Assembly (NCBI GenBank): GCA_020832655.1
Contig: JAFIEF010000014.1
Span: 1 to 63,078, forward strand
DNA from: Paracoccaceae bacterium
GTDB taxonomy: Bacteria; Pseudomonadota; Alphaproteobacteria; Rhodobacterales; Rhodobacteraceae
Length of the DNA: 63,078 nt
Direction of reading: 5' to 3'
Part shown: positions 43,206 to 51,571 of the stretch, piece by piece
Numbering within the stretch: the stretch's first letter is position 1
Layout of the letters: each line of letters begins with the position of its first letter
Program-made: the position numbers and the translations under genes
The notes under the pieces: model-generated
Databases searched by the model: none
The model's input: only the letters and a program-made list of their open reading frames with translations
What the model was told of the DNA's origin: nothing

Positions 43206-46106
43206 TCAGGACGGAAAGCGCAGCACGACATCGCGCCCGCGCCGGTTATAGCGCAACTCGGTCTCGCTGATGGCCGTGACGGTTCCGCCATCCAGGGTTT
43301 CGCCAACGCGCACAGTGACCACGCGCCCATTCGACAGGCGCACCAGCGCGCGGCGGTTCGACGGCGTGCCCATCACGCCGATCAGATTGACCTGCCGCAG
43401 ATTGATCGCGCGGGTCTGGGTTGCCTCGCGCGAGACCGAGGCCGAGCTTGGAATGCGTGGCGCAGCCGCAGCGGCAGCCGTTTGCACAGGGGCCGCGCTT
43501 TGTTCGGGGGCGGCCTGCAATGTCCGCTGAACGATTGTCGCGAACTGGCTGGGGCGGCCTGCGGGGCGCAAGGAATTGGCGACAGCTTGCGGTGTCAGAT
43601 CCTCTGACACCGCCGCAGGGGTTTCATCGGGGCGTTGTGCTGCCAGATCATCCGGGCGCATCTCTGGGCGCAGCGCCGACAGCGCCAGCCCGCCCGGCGT
43701 GGGGGCGACGCCGCTCTGGGCTTGTTCGATCTCGCCTTCTTCTGCTTCGGGTGCCGGGGTCTGGCGGGCTTCATCGGCCTCGGGTATCGCTTCGGCAGGA
43801 CGGACAGGGGGGACAACGGGCGGCGTGCCGGGTGTGATAGTGATTTCCAGCTGCGATTCATCGGGCAGGGCATCTGGCGCAGGCGCCGCCGGGGCGTCGG
43901 GTTCCGGCGCGGCCGGGGTTTCGGGGATTGTGAAGCGCACGGGTTTTTCTGGCGGCGCAACCGGCGGGCGGCCCGGTGTCACCGTGATTTCCAGCGCTTC
44001 CTCGCCTGCGGGCAAGGCACTTTCCGGTTCGCCAGCAAGCTCGGGCACGGCCTCGGCGGCGTCAGGGGGCGCAGCCTCGGGCTGCTGTTGCAGCGCCAAT
44101 GCTTCGGGCGAGCCGCGCAGCGGCGGTAAAGCATCGGCGTCGAATGGGGGTGGTGCAGTCGGCGCCTGCGGCAGTGCCGCCATATCCTGTGGGCGCACCA
44201 ACTCGGCAGAGCGCAGCCCCGCGATGCGACCTTGCAATGCTTCGGCATCTGGGGCCGAAGCACCCTCGGCCCTGTCAACCAGGGCAGGTTGGTCCGGCGC
44301 ATCCGGCGCCGCAGGCTGCGCCTCCATCTCTATGCCCGGCTCGGCAGTGTCGACAGGCGCAAGCGCAGCCTCGATCGCCTGTTCTTCGGTCATGCCAAGC
44401 TCTGCGGCCAACTCTTCCGGGCGCTCAATTCCCAGTTCGGCAGCCGGAATTTCAGCCAGTTCAGGCGCCGGGACAGTGGGGCGTGTGAAATAAAAGGCCC
44501 AGACCGCCGCGGCCAGCAGGATCATCAGCAGCCCACCACCAACCAACAATATCCGATAGCGTCCGGGCAGTTCCGTTTCACCGCGACCGCGCGCGCCGAA
44601 AATGGTCAGCTTCTCGGCTTCCGGATCGGGGTCTTTTGCAGGGCTGGTGCCGCCCGATGCCAGAGCACGCAACCTTTCCAGCGGGTCGATGCGTTGATCC
44701 TTGGCCGTTCCTGGTGGGGTCGCCTTGGCGCCAAATCCCGAACCCGCGCCGGCACCGCCAACCGCCCCGGCGGGCGCTTTTGGTGTGGGGGCCGCGCTTT
44801 TGGCCGCATGGTCTGTTCTGGTCGCACCCGGCGTTGCCTGCTCTGATTTGCGGGCTTTCGCGGCGGCGGCTGGTGGCACCACATCCGATGACATCGGCGC
44901 GGCCTTGCCCTTGTCCATTTTTGGGGCTTCGTCCGCTTTTGTCTGGTTCACGTCCTTGCGCAAACGCTGCATGGCGCTGCTGATACGTTCATTGGTCGCG
45001 GCCAGCTTGGCCTTCAGATCAACCGCAAGCCGCGCTTTTGTCATGCCAAAGAGATCAGTTGCGGATTTGACGGAGTTCCCGGCCAGCGCGAATTGGCGGG
45101 TGATCCGAGGAGTGGACGACTTCGAGGTGCGGGCTTTCCGATCAGCCACGGCCCCGATTGCGCCCACTGCGGGCTGACGCCGGGACTTGAAGTTCAGCGC
45201 GTCTTCTTCGGGCAATGGCCCGACCCCGTTCGGCGCAGTTGGTTCAGGCTTTGCGGCGGGCGGGACAAGCGGCAATTCGTTTGCGGGCCGCGCGTCCGGC
45301 ATGTCTGCCTTGGGGGGAAGCACAGGCGTTAGCCGATGTGCGGATGTCTTGTCATCCGTCGCAGCAGTCTTTGGCGAAATGCCCTTGCTGAGCGCCTCGA
45401 CAGAAGCCGTGCCTGCGACCGTGTCCGCGCCGGTTTTCGCGGCTATTTCCGCATCGGGCGGCAGGGGGGGTGTCAGCGGGGCTGCCATGCCAGCGGGTGC
45501 CGAACCCCGGTTGCCATCCTGCTTAGCCTTGGTGCCCGTGGCCGGATCGTCAAGGCTGGCAATGCCGATTTCCCGCAACACCGCATCATCACGCTCCAGC
45601 GCGTCAAGGCTGCCCAGAATGCTGCGCGCGCAGCGCGTGGTCCCGAAAAACGGCTCTAATGCAAAGATACCATTTGCAGGCGCGGCCACGAAGCTGACCG
45701 GGTTCAGCCCCTGTGCCTTGGCAAACTCCTCGGCCTCGATCAGGGTTTCGCGCGCAACGACGGCCACATCCGGCTCTGGCCCGGTGCCGGTCCAGTCGAA
45801 ATCCAGTTCTTCTACCGGGAAGGGGGTGCGCCCGGCCAGCCCGTCACGGATCTGCGCGCGTTGTTCTTCGGGGTCCGTTGCCGGGGCAGGCACCCGACAA
45901 TACAGAATCTGGTCATCCGGGATCACCAGCTTGGTCAGGATCTGGCCCGGCTCCAGCTTGCGGGCTGTCTTGACCACCTCTGAAAAGGCGGCCTCCATAT
46001 CCGGATGGTCCAGCGCGACCGCACCGACACGCAACCAGCCTTGTGGCGCGCGCTGCCACAGCGTTACGCCGGTTTCTGAAATGCCAAGGGCGAAATTAGG
46101 TTTCAT
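43206..46106 (-). CDS. Large envelope protein: GspL/PilM-like N-terminus, one TM helix, Pro/Ala-rich linker, PilP/GspC-like C-terminus
   Basis: 966 residues of low overall similarity to anything I can name. Residues 1-165 look like the actin-like cytoplasmic domain of GspL/PilM (MKPNFALGISETGVTLWQRA, LTKLVIPDDQILYCRVPAP, RTPFPVEELDFDW). A basic, Ser/Lys/Ala-rich linker follows, with repeated KTA/KSA segments. One membrane helix lies at about 520-541 (RILLVGGGLLMILLAAAVWA), then ~350 residues of acidic Pro/Ala/Glu-rich sequence with two copies of a motif (EITVTPGRPPVAPPEKPVRF and EITITPGTPPVVPPVRPAEA). The last ~70 residues (RQVNLIGVMGTPSNRRALVR, TVRVGETLDGGTVTAISETE) resemble the small beta-domain of PilP/GspC. 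Domain identities are inferred; no pilus or secretion genes are adjacent. AAGG lies eight bases before the ATG. Confidence 0.7.
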   Translation of the reverse strand: MKPNFALGISETGVTLWQRAPQGWLRVGAVALDHPDMEAAFSEVVKTARKLEPGQILTKLVIPDDQILYCRVPAPATDPEEQRAQIRDGLAGRTPFPVEELDFDWTGTGPEPDVAVVARETLIEAEEFAKAQGLNPVSFVAAPANGIFALEPFFGTTRCARSILGSLDALERDDAVLREIGIASLDDPATGTKAKQDGNRGSAPAGMAAPLTPPLPPDAEIAAKTGADTVAGTASVEALSKGISPKTAATDDKTSAHRLTPVLPPKADMPDARPANELPLVPPAAKPEPTAPNGVGPLPEEDALNFKSRRQPAVGAIGAVADRKARTSKSSTPRITRQFALAGNSVKSATDLFGMTKARLAVDLKAKLAATNERISSAMQRLRKDVNQTKADEAPKMDKGKAAPMSSDVVPPAAAAKARKSEQATPGATRTDHAAKSAAPTPKAPAGAVGGAGAGSGFGAKATPPGTAKDQRIDPLERLRALASGGTSPAKDPDPEAEKLTIFGARGRGETELPGRYRILLVGGGLLMILLAAAVWAFYFTRPTVPAPELAEIPAAELGIERPEELAAELGMTEEQAIEAALAPVDTAEPGIEMEAQPAAPDAPDQPALVDRAEGASAPDAEALQGRIAGLRSAELVRPQDMAALPQAPTAPPPFDADALPPLRGSPEALALQQQPEAAPPDAAEAVPELAGEPESALPAGEEALEITVTPGRPPVAPPEKPVRFTIPETPAAPEPDAPAAPAPDALPDESQLEITITPGTPPVVPPVRPAEAIPEADEARQTPAPEAEEGEIEQAQSGVAPTPGGLALSALRPEMRPDDLAAQRPDETPAAVSEDLTPQAVANSLRPAGRPSQFATIVQRTLQAAPEQSAAPVQTAAAAAAPRIPSSASVSREATQTRAINLRQVNLIGVMGTPSNRRALVRLSNGRVVTVRVGETLDGGTVTAISETELRYNRRGRDVVLRFPS

Positions 46107-46196
46107 GCGATGGCCTTAGCACAGGAAGCGCGCAAGACGGGAGTCTCAATAGCGGCACCGGCGGCGCGATAGCGAAAAATTGCGCAGCCCACGCCA

Positions 46197-46228
46197 ACTG
46201 TGCCGCCACCGCCCTGCGGCGGCACAGT
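46197..46228 (-). terminator. 11-bp perfect inverted repeat between metY and the large envelope gene
   Basis: ACTGTGCCGCC (46197-46207) and GGCGGCACAGT (46218-46228) with a 10-base loop. It lies after the metY stop (metY is read on the minus strand) and before the envelope gene on the same strand. No T-run follows, so it may be a factor-assisted terminator. Confidence 0.5.
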
Positions 46229-46249
46229 CCGGCCGGTTTGCACCGGCGC

Positions 46250-47539
46250 CTAGCTGCAAGCCGCGCTCAGCGCCTGATCCAGATCGGCGATCAGATCATC
46301 AGGGTCTTCCAGCCCGATCGACAGACGCACGACATCAGGGGCCGCGCCAGCGGCGATCTGCTGGGCTTCCGACAATTGCCGATGCGTGGTCGAGGCCGAA
46401 TGGATGATCAGCGACCGCGTATCGCCAAGATTGGCTACATGGCTGAACAGATTGACCGAATCAATCAGCTTGACGCAGGCGTCATAGCCATCCTTCAGCG
46501 AGAAGGTGAACAGCGAGGACGCGCCTTTGGGGCAGATACGATCCTTGCGCGGGTAATAGGGCGACGACGGCAGCCCGGCATAGGTGACATAGGCCACGCG
46601 GGGATCATGCTCCAGCCATTGTGCGACCTTCAGCGCGTTGGTGCAGTGGCGTTCCATGCGCAGCGACAGGGTTTCAATGCCCATCAGCGTGTAATGCGCG
46701 GCTTGCGGGTTCAACGTCATGCCCAGATCGCGCAAGCCCACGGCAATGGCGTGGAAGGTAAAGGCAAGCGGGCCGAAGGTTTCGTGAAATTTCAGCCCGT
46801 GATAGGCGGGTTCCGGGGCCGAGAGAGAGGGGAACCTGTCGCTGGCCGACCAGTCGAACTTGCCCGAATCGACGATGCAGCCGCCTGTGACGGTGCCATT
46901 GCCGGTCAGGTATTTGGTCATCGAATGCACCACCAGCGTGGCGCCATGTTCAATCGGGCGGCACAGATAGGGCGTTGCGGTGGTGTTGTCGACAATCAGC
47001 GGCACGCCATGCTTGTCGGTAACGGCCGAAACCGCGTCCAGATCCGTGATATACCCACCCGGATTGGCGATGGATTCGCAAAATACTGCGCGGGTGTCGT
47101 CATCTATTGCTGCTTCCAGCGCGTCCAGATCGTCGAAATCAACGAATTTCGCATTCCAGCCGAAGCGGCGGATGCTTTGGCTGAACTGGGTTACCGTGCC
47201 ACCATAAAGCCGGTTCGACGCCACGACATTCTTGCCCGGAGCCATCAGCGAAAACAGCGCCATGATCTGGGCCGCATGGCCGGATGAGCAGCACACCGCC
47301 CCCGCACCCCCTTCCAGCGCTGCCATACGTTCCTGCAAGGCAGCAACTGTCGGGTTGGTCAGGCGCGAATATATGTAGCCCACCTCTTGCAGGTTAAACA
47401 GCGCGGCGGCGTGATCCGCATCGCGAAAGACAAAGGCGGTGGATTGATAGATCGGCACCTGACGAGCGCCGGTGGCCGGGTCGGGGCGGGCACCGGCATG
47501 GATTTGCAGCGTTTCGAATCCCAATGGCTTTTCTGTCAT
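46250..47539 (-). CDS. metY: O-acetylhomoserine aminocarboxypropyltransferase (sulfhydrylase)
   Basis: 429 residues of the PLP-dependent Cys/Met-metabolism family, in the O-acetylhomoserine sulfhydrylase branch. GFETLQIHAGARPDPATGAR at the start, YSRLTNPTVAALQERMAALEG, the PLP Lys in VHSMTKYLTGNGTVTGG (about residue 205) and SLIIHSASTTHRQLSEAQ near the end. It joins sulfide to O-acetylhomoserine to make homocysteine for methionine synthesis. The start is ambiguous: ATG 47539 (AAGGA ten bases upstream), ATG 47548 and GTG 47557 are all in frame; the family N-terminus favours 47539. It belongs with sulfur metabolism as cysQ does, but no other met gene is nearby. Confidence 0.94.
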   Translation of the reverse strand: MTEKPLGFETLQIHAGARPDPATGARQVPIYQSTAFVFRDADHAAALFNLQEVGYIYSRLTNPTVAALQERMAALEGGAGAVCCSSGHAAQIMALFSLMAPGKNVVASNRLYGGTVTQFSQSIRRFGWNAKFVDFDDLDALEAAIDDDTRAVFCESIANPGGYITDLDAVSAVTDKHGVPLIVDNTTATPYLCRPIEHGATLVVHSMTKYLTGNGTVTGGCIVDSGKFDWSASDRFPSLSAPEPAYHGLKFHETFGPLAFTFHAIAVGLRDLGMTLNPQAAHYTLMGIETLSLRMERHCTNALKVAQWLEHDPRVAYVTYAGLPSSPYYPRKDRICPKGASSLFTFSLKDGYDACVKLIDSVNLFSHVANLGDTRSLIIHSASTTHRQLSEAQQIAAGAAPDVVRLSIGLEDPDDLIADLDQALSAACS

Positions 47540-47632
47540 GTCATTCATGTCCTTCACTTGATTTGCCAGACGCTACGCCAGCGCGTGTTAAGGCGCAAGC
47601 ATTGTGCCTGCCAAAGCATCACAGCGCAAAGG

Positions 47633-47896
47633 TCAGGATCGGGCCCCTGTCTGGCCAGCGCTTGCGACATCGACTTGCCGGTCGGGGGCGGGCAGCGCCC
47701 TGGCTTCATCGGGCATCTGTTCGGGCAGGTCGATGGTGAAGCTTCCCTCTTCGGGATAGACCGTAATCCTGGCCTTGGGGGTCAACTGCACCAGTATCTC
47801 GTTAATCTCTGCCTGCGCGCGCAAGATCGTCTCGCGTTGGGTTTCGCGCTTGATTTCCGGGGCTGCGGCCTTGTTTCCGAACAAGAATTTGAACAT
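47633..47896 (-). CDS. Conserved small hypothetical protein
   Basis: 87 residues beginning MFKFLFGNKAAAPEIKRETQ, with a charged amphipathic segment (RETILRAQAEINEILVQLTP) and a short beta-like stretch (KARITVYPEEGSFTIDLPEQ), then a Pro/Ala-rich end. AGGA seven bases before ATG 47896 supports it. No known domain is recognised; the composition suggests a soluble cytosolic protein. It lies 93 bases before metY on the same strand. Confidence 0.65.
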   Translation of the reverse strand: MFKFLFGNKAAAPEIKRETQRETILRAQAEINEILVQLTPKARITVYPEEGSFTIDLPEQMPDEARALPAPDRQVDVASAGQTGARS

Positions 47897-47994
47897 CGTT
47901 TTATCCTGTGACTGACAATGCTTCAGCCATAGCCAATTCTGCGCGGTGACGAAAGTCACATTGCTGCGTTGCAGCGCCGGTCATGTGACAAGGG

Positions 47995-49026
47995 TCAGCA
48001 AAACCCCGCCGCAGCCGATACCCGCCCTGTCACCACGCCGCGCCGGTTGGGCAATGCGCCCAGATAGTGTTGCACGACCGGATGGGTCGCGGGCAGCCCG
48101 GCATGGCGCATCAACAGCGCGGTGATCGCGGCCTCGGCAGCGCGGGTGCCGCCATCCACGATCTTCAGCGCGATGCCAAGGCGCGATTCGGGCAAGATGG
48201 CCACAAAAACTGCCTCGGCCCCGAACTTGACTGCCGCGCGCCCTTTCAGCGCGCGCATCAGATCGGTGCAGGCGCGGGTTTCACCCGCCACCAGTGACGG
48301 GTGCTGCATCATCGCATTGCGCAACGCCACCATCGCGCGGGCGCGGGCATCGCCGCTGTCGTCCGCCGCCGCGAAGCGCGCCGCCGCCAGTGCCAGAGCC
48401 GACAGGCGCGTGGCGAAATTCGGGGCGGAACAGCCATCGATTCCGTAACCGGGCGACGGCATGCCGGTCGCTTCCTCAAACGCCAGCCGCACCGCGCGCT
48501 GAACCGGGTGGTCGGGGTCGACATATTCGGCGTCCCCCCGCAAATGCTGGTTGAGCATCAGAAAGCCCGCATGCTTGCCTGAACAGTTGTTGTGTAACTG
48601 GCAGGGGCGCGCGCCCGCGCGGATCAGGCGGTCGCGCTCTGGCAAATCCTGCGGATCCTGACAGCCGCAGCGCAGATCACCCTCGTCCAGGCCCAGATCG
48701 GCCAGCCAGCGCGCCACGGATGTGACATGCTCGTCCCCCCCGCTATGGGATGCGCAGGCCAACGCCAGATACTCGTCGGGCAAGCCCCGCCCGACCCCGC
48801 TTTCCAGCAATGGCAGCGCCTGCACCATCTTGCAGCTGGAGCGCGGATAGATCAGCGCATCGGCGCGCCCCCAGCTTTCGACAATCTCGCCGGTGTCGCG
48901 CATGACTACGGCATGGCCGTGATGCAGGCTTTCCAGAAATTCACCACGCCACAGCTCGATCAGCGGCGCAGCGCCTGTATCAATTCGGTCGTTACTTGTC
49001 TGGGAATTAGGCATTTTGTTGCTCAT
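47995..49026 (-). CDS. L-asparaginase II family protein
   Basis: About 343 residues of the thermolabile asparaginase II (rhizobial type) family: LIELWRGEFLESLHHGHAVV, RSSCKMVQALPLLESG with the catalytic-type serine/lysine, CHNNCSGKHAGFLML-like QLHNNCSGKHAGFLML and GIDGCSAPNFATRLSALALA. It hydrolyses asparagine to aspartate and ammonia. The conserved cysteines are retained. ATG 49026 is chosen; ATG 49014 is close. The further upstream frame is antisense to the IalB-like gene's promoter region. Monocistronic and divergent from the IalB-like gene. Confidence 0.9.
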   Translation of the reverse strand: MSNKMPNSQTSNDRIDTGAAPLIELWRGEFLESLHHGHAVVMRDTGEIVESWGRADALIYPRSSCKMVQALPLLESGVGRGLPDEYLALACASHSGGDEHVTSVARWLADLGLDEGDLRCGCQDPQDLPERDRLIRAGARPCQLHNNCSGKHAGFLMLNQHLRGDAEYVDPDHPVQRAVRLAFEEATGMPSPGYGIDGCSAPNFATRLSALALAAARFAAADDSGDARARAMVALRNAMMQHPSLVAGETRACTDLMRALKGRAAVKFGAEAVFVAILPESRLGIALKIVDGGTRAAEAAITALLMRHAGLPATHPVVQHYLGALPNRRGVVTGRVSAAAGFC

Positions 49027-49199
49027 TTTCCGTTTCGGTTGGTCACCTGGCCTCACGGCTGCGCGATTAAGTGCCAAGAGGGCTTTGAATTCTTGGCAGC
49101 TTGACGGTAAGAAACCTGAACAGGTTGAACATGATCGCTGCGTGCAGGCATCATGGGTGACGCAAAATGCAGGCCGGGTCAATTGGAGGCACAGGGCAT

Positions 49200-49742
49200 A
49201 TGGTGTTTAACTGGCAAATCGGATCGACAGTTGCGGGTGCCGCGCTGTTCGTGGGGATGACCGTCATCGGATCGGCGGCATCGGCCGAAGAGTCGACCAA
49301 TCGCGTCGCAGCGGACACAGCCTGGAGCGTGTTTGTCGAAGATGACCCAAAGGAATGCTGGGCGGTGTCGGCCCCGCGCGAAACGGTCAACACGCGCGGG
49401 GGCAGCCCGGTGCAGGTGCGGCGCGGCGATATCCTGCTGTTTGCCACCTACCGGCCGGGACGTGATGTGCCGCAGATCTCTTTCACCGGCGGCTATCCGT
49501 TCGCGCCGGATTCGACTGTTGATGTGACCATCGGCAATGACGAATTCCAGCTTTTCGTTGACGGCCAATGGGCGTGGGCCGGCTCGCCGGAAGAAGACCA
49601 GCGCCTGTTGCAGGCGATGCGCGCGGGCGCGGATGCGGTGGTGCGCGCGCGTTCATCACGCGGGACGGATACGCGGGACACGTTTTCGCTGTTCGGGTTC
49701 ACCGCCTCGACCGAGGAAGCGGAGCGGCGCTGCGCCGATTAG
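49200..49742 (+). CDS. IalB-like invasion-associated locus B family protein
   Basis: 180 residues with a signal peptide (about 1-29, VAGAALFVGMTVIGSAASAE). The mature protein has AWSVFVEDDPKECWAVSAPR at its start and ISFTGGYPFAPDSTVDVTIG in the middle, matching the IalB family of secreted proteins, found in many non-pathogenic alphaproteobacteria. Function unknown. Two cysteines (ECWA near the start and RRCAD at the end) could form a disulfide. GGAGG is ten bases before ATG 49200. Followed by a terminator hairpin. Confidence 0.78.
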   Translation: MVFNWQIGSTVAGAALFVGMTVIGSAASAEESTNRVAADTAWSVFVEDDPKECWAVSAPRETVNTRGGSPVQVRRGDILLFATYRPGRDVPQISFTGGYPFAPDSTVDVTIGNDEFQLFVDGQWAWAGSPEEDQRLLQAMRAGADAVVRARSSRGTDTRDTFSLFGFTASTEEAERRCAD

Positions 49743-49767
49743 GCAGGTCCACAATCCGTGGAAAATT

Positions 49768-49800
49768 GCCGTCCGGGCTGTAAACACCGGGCGGCTTTGT
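49768..49800 (+). terminator. Rho-independent terminator after the IalB-like gene
   Basis: GCCGTCCGG (49768-49776) and CCGGGCGGC (49787-49795) pair with one T-G, around a 10-base loop, followed by TTTGTT. The hairpin overlaps a possible promoter for rlmN: CTGTAA (49778-49783), 17 bases, TATATT (49801-49806). Confidence 0.65.
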
Positions 49801-49834
49801 TATATTGCAGGGATCATCCGTCAAAGAGGCCACC

Positions 49835-51013
49835 ATGACCGCGACTCCCCCGATCACGCAGGATGTCCTGACCCTGCCGCGCAAGCTGCCTGACGCGGGC
49901 AGGCGCAACCTTGTCGGGCTGACGCGGGCGCAGATGGCAACGGCGCTGGCCGGTATCGGCACGCCGGAACGCCAGATCAAGATGCGCGTGGGCCAGATCT
50001 GGCAGTGGATCTATCATTGGGGCGTGCAGGATTTCGATGCCATGACCAATCTGGCCAAGGCGTATCGCGCGCAGTTGGCAGATGCGTTCGTGATCGAACG
50101 CCCCAAGATTGTCACCCGCCAGATATCGGAAGACGGCACGCGCAAATACCTGCTGCGCATTACCGGTGGGCACGAGGTCGAGGCCGTCTACATACCTGAA
50201 GAAAGCCGTGGAACGCTTTGTATTTCCAGCCAGGTTGGCTGCACGCTGACCTGTTCCTTCTGCCATACCGGCACACAGAAGCTGGTGCGCAACCTGACCG
50301 CCGCCGAAATCGTCGGGCAGGTTCTGGTGGCGCGCGATGATCTGGGGGAATGGCCCCAGCCGGGTGCGCCCAAGGATGAAACCCGCCTTGTCAGCAATGT
50401 GGTGCTGATGGGAATGGGCGAGCCGCTTTACAATTTCGACAATGTCCGCGACGCGATGAAAGTGGTGATGGATGGCGAGGGGCTGTCCATTTCGCGCCGC
50501 CGGATCACGCTGTCCACCAGCGGCGTAGTGCCCGAAATCGCGCGCACGGCGCAGGAAATCGGCTGCCTGCTGGCGGTCAGCTTTCACGCCACCACGGATG
50601 AGGTGCGCGACAAGCTGGTGCCGATCAACAGGCGCTGGAATATCAAGGCGCTTCTGGACGCCTTGCGCGAATATCCCCGGCTTTCGAATTCCGAACGCAT
50701 CACCTTTGAATATGTCATGCTGGACGGGGTGAATGATTCTGACGCCGATGCAAGGCGGCTGGTGAAGCTGATCGCGGGTATTCCCGCCAAGATCAATCTG
50801 ATCCCGTTCAATGAATGGCCCGGCGCGCCCTATCGCCGTTCCAGCTGGGAGCGGATCGAGTCCTTTGCCGATATCGTCCACAAGGCCGGTTATGCCAGCC
50901 CGATCCGCACCCCGCGCGGCGAGGATATCATGGCCGCCTGCGGGCAATTGAAATCCGCCACCGAACGGGGCCGCAAATCCCGCGCCGAAATCGCGGCCGA
51001 GGCGGGGGCATAG
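49835..51013 (+). CDS. rlmN: 23S rRNA (adenine(2503)-C(2))-methyltransferase (dual-specificity with tRNA)
   Basis: A 392-residue radical-SAM methyltransferase that methylates A2503 of 23S rRNA and A37 of some tRNAs. The cluster motif C-x3-C-x2-C is in [16 protein letters not shown] near residues 134-142, [14 protein letters not shown] binds SAM, and the second catalytic cysteine is in DIMAACGQL near the C-terminus. GAGG is six bases before ATG 49835. A small membrane-protein gene follows after three bases. Confidence 0.96.
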   Translation: MTATPPITQDVLTLPRKLPDAGRRNLVGLTRAQMATALAGIGTPERQIKMRVGQIWQWIYHWGVQDFDAMTNLAKAYRAQLADAFVIERPKIVTRQISEDGTRKYLLRITGGHEVEAVYIPEESRGTLCISSQVGCTLTCSFCHTGTQKLVRNLTAAEIVGQVLVARDDLGEWPQPGAPKDETRLVSNVVLMGMGEPLYNFDNVRDAMKVVMDGEGLSISRRRITLSTSGVVPEIARTAQEIGCLLAVSFHATTDEVRDKLVPINRRWNIKALLDALREYPRLSNSERITFEYVMLDGVNDSDADARRLVKLIAGIPAKINLIPFNEWPGAPYRRSSWERIESFADIVHKAGYASPIRTPRGEDIMAACGQLKSATERGRKSRAEIAAEAGA

Positions 51014-51016
51014 AAG

Positions 51017-51256
51017 ATGCCAGTGGTTCTGCTGATCGTTGTCGGCGCATTGGCGGGCGTGCTGGCGACCCGGCTGATGCGTGTGAATGCGGATTTGCCC
51101 ACCGCAATGGTGATCGGGGTGCTGGGCGCGGTGATCGGCGGGATGGGGTTTCGCTTTCTTGCCACCTCGGCGTCCTGGGTGGGCGTGTTTGTACTGGCGC
51201 TGCTTGGTTCGCTGGCGCTGATCTGGGTCTGGCAGATGTGGCAGCGGCGCCGCTGA
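51017..51256 (+). CDS. Small membrane protein downstream of rlmN
   Basis: 79 residues with three hydrophobic stretches (VVLLIVVGALAGVLATRLM, TAMVIGVLGAVIGGMGFRFL, VGVFVLALLGSLALIWVWQM) separated by glycines. Composition resembles the transglycosylase-associated/GlsB-YmgE-type small membrane proteins, but the match is not certain. Starts three bases after the rlmN stop, so co-transcribed. Confidence 0.65.
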   Translation: MPVVLLIVVGALAGVLATRLMRVNADLPTAMVIGVLGAVIGGMGFRFLATSASWVGVFVLALLGSLALIWVWQMWQRRR

Positions 51257-51270
51257 GGCGCGCCGCGGCA

Positions 51271-51426
51271 CTATTTCGTCAGGATCAGCTTGCCCGACTT
51301 GGTGATGCGCAATTGATAGACCTTGCCATCAAGGATGATTCGCGCCAGCTTCCCGCCTTTGGTCAGGGTCAGCACGTCATGCACAGGCGGGGTTTCGGTC
51401 ATCGGAAAATGGGAGATCGCGTTCAT
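51271..51426 (-). CDS. hemP: Hemin uptake protein HemP
   Basis: A 51-residue protein translated by hand from the minus strand: it begins MNAISHFPMTETPPVHDVL and ends KVYQLRITKSGKLILTK. The C-terminal YxLRITKxGKLILTK motif is the HemP signature. HemP is a small cytosolic protein that accompanies haem-uptake systems and is normally induced by iron limitation; its mechanism is poorly defined. It stands alone, with no haem receptor or hmu genes nearby, 15 bases after the convergent small membrane protein gene. The SD (AGAG, about ten bases upstream) is weak. Confidence 0.82.
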   Translation of the reverse strand: MNAISHFPMTETPPVHDVLTLTKGGKLARIILDGKVYQLRITKSGKLILTK

Positions 51427-51492
51427 GGTCAGGACATCTCTTCGGGTTGATATGGGCGAGCTGGCTGACTTGCAATGCTGGCTTCTTTGGAT

Positions 51493-51520
51493 AAGTTACT
51501 AAAACAGTCGGATATGTCAA
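51493..51520 (-). promoter_or_regulatory. Promoter for hemP
   Basis: On the minus strand TTGACA (51520-51515) and TAACTT (51498-51493) are separated by 16 bases, a near-consensus sigma-70 promoter 67 bases before the hemP ATG, in the A/T-rich gap shared with the divergent GAPDH gene. No obvious Irr, Fur or RirA box was found. Confidence 0.5.
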
Positions 51521-51571
51521 TTGTCTTCTTGCGAGGCAGATCCGGCGGGCGTTGAAAAGGGCAGGCAGGGC

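Noticed and set aside
45187-46119. A 310-codon frame antisense to the large envelope gene
   Set aside because: Ser/Ala-rich composition is the reverse complement of the biased envelope gene; no domain, no SD.
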